Assembly: GCA_028287415.1 (NCBI GenBank)
Contig: JAQBPS010000091.1
Coordinates: 1-8,369, forward strand
Reading direction: 5' to 3'
Origin: Bacillota bacterium
GTDB taxonomy: Bacteria > Bacillota > Sulfobacillia > Symbiobacteriales > Symbiobacteriaceae
DNA: 8,369 nt
The notes below the pieces were generated by a model. It made no database searches. It had not been told where the DNA came from and was given only the letters and a program-made list of their open reading frames with translations. Position numbers and translations under genes: made by a program. Shown here in pieces: positions 1-4,957 of this stretch. Numbering within the stretch: the stretch's first letter is position 1; each line of letters begins with the position of its first letter.

Positions 1-92
1 GTAAGCCGTGCAATCCGTGGCGATAAAAATGTCCGGAAAACCCCAGTTGTGCGCTGCGGGCTTTTTATATGGCCACGGATTCCACAGGTTAC
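1..92. repeat. Imperfect palindromic repeat element, copy 1 (may continue left of window)
   Basis: Positions 1-21 are an inverted repeat of 72-92, matching at 18 of 21 bases. The shared core is AATCCGTGGC and its complement GCCACGGATT. Pairing continues inward through an A/T-rich part (about 24-29 against 62-69). The interior also holds a weak hairpin, CCCCAG (41-46) with CTGCGGG (54-60), followed by CTTTTTAT; this could be a leftover terminator of a gene to the left. The same core words recur at 1881-2040, so this is a dispersed family rather than a chance palindrome. No open reading frame is associated with it. Confidence 0.7.
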
Positions 93-100
93 ACTTCAAC

Positions 101-143
101 AAAAATGCGAGGGGGGCAGTACCTGCCCCCCTCGCATTTTTTT
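101..143 (-). terminator. Strong intrinsic terminator, probably bidirectional, 3' of the RRM gene
   Basis: A perfect 19-bp stem is formed by 101-119 and 123-141 with a three-base loop. The GC-rich middle (GCGAGGGGGGCAG) is flanked by A and T runs, so a T tract follows the hairpin on either strand: five T on the minus strand and seven on the plus strand. It lies 5 bases beyond the stop codon of the minus-strand RRM gene, which it most likely terminates. It may also stop transcription entering from the left. Confidence 0.9.
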
Positions 144-147
144 CTAT

Positions 148-459
148 CTAAAACCGGCGCCCACGGCGATTGCCGCCGTTGCCGCCGCCGGGCCGGCCGC
201 CCGCAGGGCGATCCTCCCGGGGCCGTGCCTCGGTCACGGTGAGCGCCCGGCCTTCCCAGTCAGCGCCGTTGAGCGCAGTGATCACGTTGTCGACAGCGTC
301 CATGGGGACTTCGACGAACCCGAATCCCCGGGACCGCCCGGACTCCCGGTCCGTCGCCACCCGGCAGGATACAACCTCACAGTGCTGGCCGACGGCGTGG
401 CCCAGATCTGTCGTGCTGATGGTCCACGGCAGATTGCCGACATACAGGGTCTTTGTCAT
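148..459 (-). CDS. RRM-domain RNA-binding protein with Arg/Gly-rich tail
   Basis: This 103-residue protein is one RNA recognition motif followed by a short basic tail. The two RNA-contacting signatures are present: RNP2 as LYVGNL (residues 5-10) and RNP1 as RGFGFVEV (44-51), with aromatic residues where single-stranded RNA normally stacks. Residues 80-103 are rich in Arg, Gly and Asn (ending GNRRGRRF), as in the glycine-rich Rbp proteins of cyanobacteria and other bacteria. In cyanobacteria such proteins respond to cold; nothing in this sequence shows that here. The ATG at 459 follows an AGGAG (472-476) 12 bases upstream, and the length is usual for the family. The gene is monocistronic, with a strong terminator just downstream and the M48 protease gene divergent. 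A GATAAT at 487-492 on the minus strand could be a -10 box, but I see no good -35. The family is certain; the RNA targets are unknown. Confidence 0.95.
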   Translation of the reverse strand: MTKTLYVGNLPWTISTTDLGHAVGQHCEVVSCRVATDRESGRSRGFGFVEVPMDAVDNVITALNGADWEGRALTVTEARPREDRPAGGRPGGGNGGNRRGRRF

Positions 460-581
460 GCTCGCTTCTTGCTCCTATTGAACCTGATTATCGCCTTGCG
501 ATACGACCAGTTTTCCCCAGCAGCGATCAGCCTAACCCGACTTTTTCAGAAATTCTGCGGGTGGTCCCCGGTGCATAAGCA

Positions 582-1865
582 ATGAGGACGACCTGTCGAA
601 GGAGGGCGATTCCCCTGCACAACGATACACCGGCCGCCGTGAGGCGGTTCTGGCTGGTGCTGTGGACCGTGGCCGTCGGGCTGATCCTGCTGCTGTGCTT
701 TGCGACGTTGCGCCAGCGTCCCTTTGACCCGGAGGCGGTGCGGCACTTTCCGCTCGCGGTGCTAGAGCGTGGCAGGCAGTTCTCCCGGGAGGTGAGCATT
801 GCCGCGACGATCCGCTCCCTGCTCTCGCTGGGGCTCATGCTTGCCCTCTGCTTTCACCCGGTTGGCACTCGTGTGCTGCGATGGCTTGAGCGGCAGGGGC
901 GGGGGCGCTTCTGGCTGGCGCTGATCTGTGTGGCACTCGGCGTCACGCTGCTGACCAGCCTGGTAGAGCTGCCGTTCAGCTTTTACCTGGGCCATCTGCA
1001 TGAGAAGGCGTACGGCCTCTCCCGCCAGAGTGCGGCAGGCTGGTTTGCCGACTACGCAAAGCACATGCTCCTCAACCTGACCCTCTCACTGCCCCTCTGG
1101 ATTCCGCTGTACTGGCTGATGCGGCGGTGGCCGCGGGGCTGGTGGCTGCCCGGCGCAGCCTTCAACATCGCCGTCTCAGGCCTGTTTGTGCTGATCTATC
1201 CGGTCGTGATCATGCCCCTGTTCAACCAGATGAGCCCGGTGAAGGATCCGCAGATTGTCGCGATGATCCATGGGCTGGCGAACCGCGCACAGGTGCGGGT
1301 TGAGGCGATCAGCGAGATGAAGGTCAGCGACAAGACCAGCCGGGTGAATGCAATGGTGACAGGGCTGGGCCCGACCAAGCTGGTGGTCCTTTTGGATACG
1401 CTCCTCCAGCAGTTCAGCCGGGACGAGGTCGAGGTGGTGATGGCGCACGAGCTGGCGCACGCCGCCTACCAGGATGTCGTGGTGGGCTGGCTCGCCTCCG
1501 GGGCTGGCGAGGTGGCGGTGCTGTGCGTCGTCGCCTGGGCGCTTCGGGGCATGGTGGGCGTGGGCCCGCTGCGGCTCGCTGCACCGCACTCGCCCCGTGG
1601 GCTGGCTGTGCTATTGCTGCTGTTCTCGCTGATCGGCGAGGTGACGGGCCCGGCGCAGAATATCATCTCCCGCCGGGCGGAGACGAGGGCGGACCGCTTC
1701 GCGATCACTCTCACTGGCAAGCCCCAGGCATTTGTGTCCAGCTTTAAGAAGCTGGCCGCCGGCAACCCCGGCGATGTCGATCCGCCGCCGCTGGTTGAGT
1801 TCCTGAGCTACTCGCATCCTTCGGTTACGAACCGGTTGCGGGCCGCTACACAGATGGGGCGGTAA
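582..1865 (+). CDS. M48-family (Ste24-like) integral membrane zinc metalloprotease
   Basis: This is a membrane zinc endopeptidase of the Ste24/CAAX-protease type. Numbered from the ATG at 582 (427 residues), the HExxH zinc motif is MAHELAHAAY, with His289, Glu290 and His293. The likely third ligand is Glu367 in SRRAETRADRFA. The N-terminal M48 domain is recognisable from LHEKAYGLSRQS (about 139-150) and PLFNQMSP (212-219), and from NAMVTGLGPTKLVVLLDTLL before the active site. Hydrophobic segments near 24-42, 77-93, 110-130, 161-180, 193-213, 311-326 and 341-352 fit the multi-pass fold. The start is uncertain. The ATG has no visible SD, whereas a full AAGGAGGG lies inside the frame at 599-606 and is well spaced for a CTG at 615, which would give 416 residues and remove a short Arg-rich leader. 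Eukaryotic Ste24 trims prenylated peptides; the bacterial substrate is unknown, and membrane-protein quality control is a guess. The gene stands alone, convergent with fabF. Confidence 0.93.
   Translation: MRTTCRRRAIPLHNDTPAAVRRFWLVLWTVAVGLILLLCFATLRQRPFDPEAVRHFPLAVLERGRQFSREVSIAATIRSLLSLGLMLALCFHPVGTRVLRWLERQGRGRFWLALICVALGVTLLTSLVELPFSFYLGHLHEKAYGLSRQSAAGWFADYAKHMLLNLTLSLPLWIPLYWLMRRWPRGWWLPGAAFNIAVSGLFVLIYPVVIMPLFNQMSPVKDPQIVAMIHGLANRAQVRVEAISEMKVSDKTSRVNAMVTGLGPTKLVVLLDTLLQQFSRDEVEVVMAHELAHAAYQDVVVGWLASGAGEVAVLCVVAWALRGMVGVGPLRLAAPHSPRGLAVLLLLFSLIGEVTGPAQNIISRRAETRADRFAITLTGKPQAFVSSFKKLAAGNPGDVDPPPLVEFLSYSHPSVTNRLRAATQMGR
599..606 (+). promoter_or_regulatory. Ribosome binding site inside the annotated M48 frame
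   Basis: AAGGAGGG at 599-606 is nearly a complete anti-SD match. It lies 15 bases after the annotated ATG but 8-9 bases before an in-frame CTG at 615. The next in-frame GTG, at 639, is too far away. This suggests that translation starts at CTG 615 rather than ATG 582. Confidence 0.6.
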
Positions 1866-1880
1866 CGGCGGGAGCAGGCT

Positions 1881-2040
1881 CTTTTATATGGCCGCGGATT
1901 TGCGGATTAATATGGGCCACGGATTGCACGGATTAAAAGAGAAACACAGATCAACACAGGTGAAATAAATAATTTTTTCCCCTGCATTAATCTGTGTTTG
2001 CATTTAAAAATCAGTGTAACCCGTGAAATCCGTGGCCATA
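1881..2040. repeat. Large imperfect palindromic repeat element, copy 2, between M48 and fabF
   Basis: This A/T-rich island fills the gap between two convergent genes. The outer arms, about 1912-1935 and 2014-2038, share the core CCACGGATT-N-CACGG-N-TTA in inverted orientation. The inner arms, 1942-1960 and 1981-1999, pair at 16 of 19 positions (AAACACAGAT against ATCTGTGTTT), around a loop at 1961-1980. Immediately to the left, 1881-1908 is an extra half copy (TTTTATATGGCCGCGGATT), nearly identical to 62-81 of the first element. Base composition is far below the flanking genes. There is no coding potential. The element ends three bases from the fabF stop codon, so its RNA hairpin could shape the fabF 3' end; I see no classical GC stem with a U tract. 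Confidence 0.75.
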
Positions 2041-2043
2041 AAA

Positions 2044-3300
2044 CTACTCGACTCCCGCCCAGCGCTTGAAGACCAGGGTGATGTTCGTGCCGCCGAAGCC
2101 GAAGCTGTTCGAGATGGCGACATCCAGCCCCTCGACCGGGCGGGCCTGGTTCGGCACGCAGTCCAGGTCGCACTCAGGGTCGGGCGTCCCATAATTAATC
2201 GTCGGCGGCAGAATCTGATGCTTGAGCGCCAGGACGGTGAGAATCCCCTCGATGGCAGCCGCGGCGCCCAGCAGGTGGCCGTGCATCGACTTGGTGGAGC
2301 TGATGGCCAGTTTGTACGCATGCTCGCCGAACACCTGCTTGATCGCCTTGGTCTCCATGGCGTCGCCCAGGTCAGTCGCGGTGGCATGAGCGTTGATGTA
2401 CCCCACCGCCTGCGGCGCAAGGCCGGCGCTGCGCAGGGCTGCCTGCATCGCACGGGCGGCGCCCCGACCGTCCGGGGCGGGCGCGGTGATATGGTAGGCG
2501 TCCGCAGAGGCGCCGGCGCCGATGACCTCGGCGTAGATTTTCGCGCCCCGGGCGCGGGCGTGCTCCAGATCCTCCAGGATCAGCGTGCCGGCGCCCTCAG
2601 CAATCACAAAGCCGTCACGGTCGGCCGAGAAGGGGCGGGATGCGCCCTGGGGATTATCGTTGTGGGTGGAGAGGGCCCGGGCCGAGTTGAAGCCCGCGAC
2701 CGCCAGCTCCGTGATCGTCGATTCAGCACCGCCGGTCACCATCACGTCCGCCTCGCCGCGCCGGATCAGGTGGAAGGCGTCAGCGAGGGCATGTCCGCCC
2801 GATGAGCAGGCGGAGACAACGCCGTAGTTTGGCCCTTGGAGCCCGTGTTTGAGGGAGATCATGCCCGCAGCCATGTTGATGATGCAGCTCGGCACGAAGA
2901 AGGGCGAAACCCGGCGCGGCCCCTTCTCCACGAGGGTCATCTTCGTTTCCTCGATGCCGCCAAGTCCGCCCATGCCGCTGCCGTAGATCACGCCGGTGCG
3001 TTCGGCCAGGTCAGAGTCGCCATCCAGCTTCAGGCCGCAGTCAGCCATGGCCTCAGCCGTGGCGGCGAGCGCATAGTGGATGAACGGCTCGAACCGCTTG
3101 ACCTCTTTGGCGTCCATGGCAACGGTCGGGTCGAAGTTCTTCACCTCGCCGGCGAACAGCGTGGCAGAACGGGAGGGGTCAAAGTGGGTGATCGGCCCGA
3201 TGCCCGAACGGCCGGCCAGAGCGGCTTCCCAGTTTTCGGGCACACCAAGGCCCAGCGGCGAAACAAGTCCCAGTCCGGTGATCACAACACGGCGCTCCAT
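2044..3300 (-). CDS. fabF: 3-oxoacyl-[acyl-carrier-protein] synthase II (KAS II, FabF-type)
   Basis: This cytosolic condensing enzyme joins malonyl-ACP to acyl-ACP in fatty acid chain elongation. The 418-residue length and full thiolase fold match FabF, from the N-terminal RRVVITGLGLVSPLG to the C-terminal SNSFGFGGTN. The catalytic set is intact: Cys165 (VSACSSGG), His305 (NAHATAT), Lys337 and His342 (TKSMHGHLLGA), each two residues later than in the E. coli enzyme. The gatekeeper Phe is Phe402. Neighbouring loop residues are unusual: ACSSGGHA where ACATGxHA is common, NAHATAT for NAHGTST, and KSMHGH for KSMTGH. A paralogue with altered chain-length preference is therefore possible. The ATG at 3300 has AAGGAG (3310-3315) 9 bases upstream, lying within the last codons of the TetR gene, whose stop is only 6 bases before this start. 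That implies cotranscription and translational coupling. No acpP or other fab genes are adjacent. Confidence 0.96.
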   Translation of the reverse strand: MERRVVITGLGLVSPLGLGVPENWEAALAGRSGIGPITHFDPSRSATLFAGEVKNFDPTVAMDAKEVKRFEPFIHYALAATAEAMADCGLKLDGDSDLAERTGVIYGSGMGGLGGIEETKMTLVEKGPRRVSPFFVPSCIINMAAGMISLKHGLQGPNYGVVSACSSGGHALADAFHLIRRGEADVMVTGGAESTITELAVAGFNSARALSTHNDNPQGASRPFSADRDGFVIAEGAGTLILEDLEHARARGAKIYAEVIGAGASADAYHITAPAPDGRGAARAMQAALRSAGLAPQAVGYINAHATATDLGDAMETKAIKQVFGEHAYKLAISSTKSMHGHLLGAAAAIEGILTVLALKHQILPPTINYGTPDPECDLDCVPNQARPVEGLDVAISNSFGFGGTNITLVFKRWAGVE

Positions 3301-3306
3301 CGAGCG

Positions 3307-3918
3307 TCACTCCTTCGGCATTAAATAGGCGCGCAGCATTGCCAGGGTGGCGGTGCGCAGCGTTCGCAGGTCGACCTCGGGCGTGTCGATCACCCAGTAG
3401 ACCGCCACGCCATCAGCGGTGCACAGCAGCAAGGTTGCCAGGGCAGCGGGGTCGGCATCTGCGCGAAATAGTCCCTGCGCCACGCCGTCACGGATAATGC
3501 TGCTGATATAGGAGACCAGGGCGCCGAACCGCCCCTGAAGCCCACGCCGGACCTCGCCGTCCTGCACGGCCTCGCCGAGCGTTGCCAGCAGCAGACGCCC
3601 GGTCACCGGGTGGCGCACCCGCAGGGCGCTGGTGAACAGGCCGACGCAGTGGACAAGCTGCTCCCAGGGATCGCCGGCGGTTTCGGTGAGGCGGGCGAAC
3701 AGCTCGGGGGTGCGGCCAAGCCGCTCCTCAACCAGGGTGAGCATGATCTCGCCCTTGTTGTGGAAGTAGCGGTAGATGGCGCCAACGCTTAGACCGCACC
3801 GGTTGGAGATATCGTCGATGGTCGCGAGCTGATACCCCTTGCCGATGAAGACGGCCATGGCTGCATCCAGGATGGCCTGGCGGCGTTGCTCCTTGTGCTC
3901 AGCACTGACGCGTGGCAA
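3307..3918 (-). CDS. TetR/AcrR-family transcriptional regulator (probable lipid-responsive repressor of fabF)
   Basis: This 203-residue DNA-binding repressor has the N-terminal TetR domain. Helix 1 is EQRRQAILDAAMAVFIGKGY, followed by the helix-turn-helix TIDDISNRCGLSVGAIYRYFHNK (about residues 33-55). An all-helical ligand-binding and dimerisation domain follows. The start is taken at TTG 3918, giving MPRVSAEHKEQRRQ, a typical opening for this family in Firmicutes. It has GGGAGG (3928-3933) 9 bases upstream. The in-frame ATG at 3975 has no SD and lies at the expected transcription start, so it cannot be the start if the promoter call is right. The frame stays open further upstream to 4482, but that extension is Pro/Ala-rich shadow sequence. 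The gene is the first of an operon with fabF. By genome context the ligand may be an acyl-CoA or acyl-ACP, with the protein repressing its own operon, as the Bacillus FadR type does for its regulon. That role is inferred. Confidence 0.93.
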   Translation of the reverse strand: MPRVSAEHKEQRRQAILDAAMAVFIGKGYQLATIDDISNRCGLSVGAIYRYFHNKGEIMLTLVEERLGRTPELFARLTETAGDPWEQLVHCVGLFTSALRVRHPVTGRLLLATLGEAVQDGEVRRGLQGRFGALVSYISSIIRDGVAQGLFRADADPAALATLLLCTADGVAVYWVIDTPEVDLRTLRTATLAMLRAYLMPKE

Positions 3919-3927
3919 TCCGACCGA

Positions 3928-3933
3928 CCTCCC
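3928..3933 (-). promoter_or_regulatory. Ribosome binding site that sets the TTG start of the TetR gene
   Basis: GGGAGG on the minus strand lies 9 bases before TTG 3918. The upstream ATG at 3975 has no such sequence. This supports the shorter, 203-residue regulator. Confidence 0.75.
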
Positions 3934-3956
3934 GCCATTCGTGGCGGCCCCTTTAA

Positions 3957-3974
3957 AAAGCGAGCGCTCATTCA
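3957..3974 (-). promoter_or_regulatory. Candidate TetR-family operator overlapping the transcription start
   Basis: On the minus strand the sequence is TGAATGAGCGCTCGCTTT. It is centred on the perfect palindrome GAGCGCTC (3962-3969), with partial symmetry further out. It begins 2 bases after the -10 box, so a bound repressor would block initiation. The left half, TGAATGA, equals the half-site I recall for the Bacillus subtilis FadR operator; the right half is degenerate. No other clear copy was found in the window. Confidence 0.5.
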
Positions 3975-3976
3975 TT

Positions 3977-4005
3977 TTTATAGCATGGCACGCGCCAAAG
4001 TTCAA
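3977..4005 (-). promoter_or_regulatory. Vegetative-type promoter of the TetR-fabF operon
   Basis: On the minus strand, TTGAAC (4000-4005) and TATAAA (3977-3982) are separated by exactly 17 bases. Each hexamer is within one or two bases of the sigma-A consensus. Transcription would begin near 3970, leaving a leader of about 50 bases before the TTG start at 3918. This is the best promoter in the window. Confidence 0.75.
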
Positions 4006-4028
4006 GGGGAAAGAGGGGGCAATGCCAA

Positions 4029-4058
4029 GGACCCCGACCGCAGAAGCGGTCGGAGTCC
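4029..4058 (-). terminator. Hairpin, possible terminator of the Gly/Ala-rich gene
   Basis: Arms 4029-4041 and 4046-4058 form a 13-bp stem with a four-base loop (UUCU in the minus-strand RNA). The single irregular pair is a G-U wobble on the minus strand but a C-A mismatch on the plus strand, so folding favours the minus transcript. The following tract (TTGGCATTG) is only weakly U-rich, so termination may be partial. A second small hairpin, GGTTCT/AGAACC (4082-4099), lies between it and the gene. Confidence 0.5.
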
Positions 4059-4117
4059 CTGCGCAGGTCCCGCGAACGGCCGGTTCTCTCGGTAGAACCC
4101 AGCCCGATGCGGCTTTG

Positions 4118-4804
4118 TTAGTTCGAGTTGGTCCGGGTAATCGGGTTGACGCCAGTGGCCGTCGCCTGCTGAAGCGAAGTGCCGCCAGCAGCGCCACCAG
4201 CGAAGTTGCTGGCAGTGAGGCTGCTGCCGTCAAGCATTCCAGCCGTGGCGCCGAACTGGCCAGCCTGGGCGCCATAAGCGCCGCCAGCCATACCAGCCTG
4301 GGCACCGCCACCCATACCAGCCTGGGCACCGCCGAGCATACCGGCCTGGGCACCGCCGAGCATACCAGCCTGGGCACCGCCAAAGCCGCCCATGAGGCTG
4401 GCGCTGGCGCCATCAAGGGGAGCGCCAAGGGCCTGGGCCAGGGCCGGCTGGGCGGCGGCGCCGGCGGTCGAACCGTCAGCAACCGTCATACCAAACTGGC
4501 CAGCCGCGGGGAGGGCAACGGGATTCTGGGCCCCGAATGCTCCGCCGGCGGCGTTCGGGGCACCAACCCCGGGAACGCCAGGGCGGGCGCCCAGGCCGAT
4601 GTTCGCCTGAGCAGTGACCCGCTGCAGAGCAGACGCGTTCTTGATCAGGGCGTTACCAGGCGTAACGCCAAAATTCGGCCCCGTCAGCAAGCCAGTAACC
4701 TGATTACCCTGGGCGCCGACAGCGCCAATCTGGCCAGTCGAAGCTGCCGCAGCAGCAGGATTGCCAGTCTGCATCCCGCCCGCACCACCGATCATGCCTG
4801 CCAT
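4118..4804 (-). CDS. Gly/Ala-rich low-complexity protein with tandem octapeptide repeats, unknown function
   Basis: I do not recognise this 228-residue protein. Gly and Ala make up 109 residues (48%). By eye it has no Glu, His, Cys or Trp and only seven charged residues (Lys55, three Arg, three Asp). Residues 142-173 are four tandem copies of GGAQAGM followed by Leu, Leu, Gly and Ala, then a degenerate copy, GGAYGAQAG. There is no signal peptide, membrane helix or coiled coil. The ATG at 4804 has AGGAGG (4817-4822) 12 bases upstream. The frame is open far upstream only because it runs antisense to the dehydrogenase gene. A T/C difference between repeat copies is silent here but changes an amino acid in the opposite-strand frame, which supports the minus reading. 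Such composition suggests a structural or assembly protein, for example of a spore coat or surface layer, but this is a guess. It is divergent from the dehydrogenase and has a hairpin after its stop. Confidence 0.75.
   Translation of the reverse strand: MAGMIGGAGGMQTGNPAAAAASTGQIGAVGAQGNQVTGLLTGPNFGVTPGNALIKNASALQRVTAQANIGLGARPGVPGVGAPNAAGGAFGAQNPVALPAAGQFGMTVADGSTAGAAAQPALAQALGAPLDGASASLMGGFGGAQAGMLGGAQAGMLGGAQAGMGGGAQAGMAGGAYGAQAGQFGATAGMLDGSSLTASNFAGGAAGGTSLQQATATGVNPITRTNSN
4286..4381 (-). repeat. Four tandem 24-bp repeats encoding GGAQAGM(L/G/A)
   Basis: Four copies lie end to end at 4286-4309, 4310-4333, 4334-4357 and 4358-4381. They share a nearly invariant core, ACCAGCCTGGGCACCGCC on the plus strand, with one A/G change in the 4334 copy and variation confined to the last codon of each unit. 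Units of 24 bases keep the reading frame, so copy number can change without breaking the gene. Confidence 0.9.
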
Positions 4805-4957
4805 CTGGGAACTCACCCTCCTGTAGAGATTGTGGAGTACCTTGGGACCACTCTTAGTGTGGCTCGGCGGGGCTGTTCTATACGGAACTGGCGGATGCAA
4901 ATTATCCTTCAGGCGGGGGCAGACTAAGCGTACCTTAGTATTGAAGGAGTGCCGTGC
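4805..4957. promoter_or_regulatory. Divergent control region with repeated CTTAGT/ACTAAG words
   Basis: This gap between two divergently transcribed genes must hold both promoters, but I find no convincing -35/-10 pair for either. TATAGA (4877-4882, minus) is a possible -10 box for the Gly/Ala-rich gene. The hexamer CTTAGT or its complement occurs three times: 4853-4858, 4923-4928 and 4934-4939. The last two form the inverted repeat ACTAAG-N5-CTTAGT directly before the dehydrogenase SD. It is a candidate regulator site, unproven. Confidence 0.35.
4944..4949 (+). promoter_or_regulatory. Ribosome binding site that sets the GTG start of the dehydrogenase gene
   Basis: AAGGAG lies 8 bases before GTG 4958. 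It overlaps the more upstream GTG at 4949, which therefore cannot be used with it. An ATG at 4982 is less well placed. Confidence 0.8.

Noticed and set aside
547..557. Perfect palindrome CAGAAATTCTG between the RRM and M48 genes
   Set aside because: It is short, A/T-rich, without a second copy, and not placed against any recognisable promoter.
2023..2805. Plus-strand open frame of 260 codons
   Set aside because: It is antisense to fabF, whose full catalytic set is intact.
4286..4381. Tandem repeats as a CRISPR array
   Set aside because: The units are contiguous, with no unique spacers, and encode an in-frame peptide repeat.
3919..4482. N-terminal extension of the TetR frame
   Set aside because: It runs through the promoter, a hairpin and the end of another gene, and is a Pro/Ala-rich shadow.
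3839..4927. Long plus-strand open frame of 362 codons
   Set aside because: It overlaps the TetR start and the Gly/Ala-rich gene in antisense. It has no SD, and the repeat variation is silent only in the minus frame.
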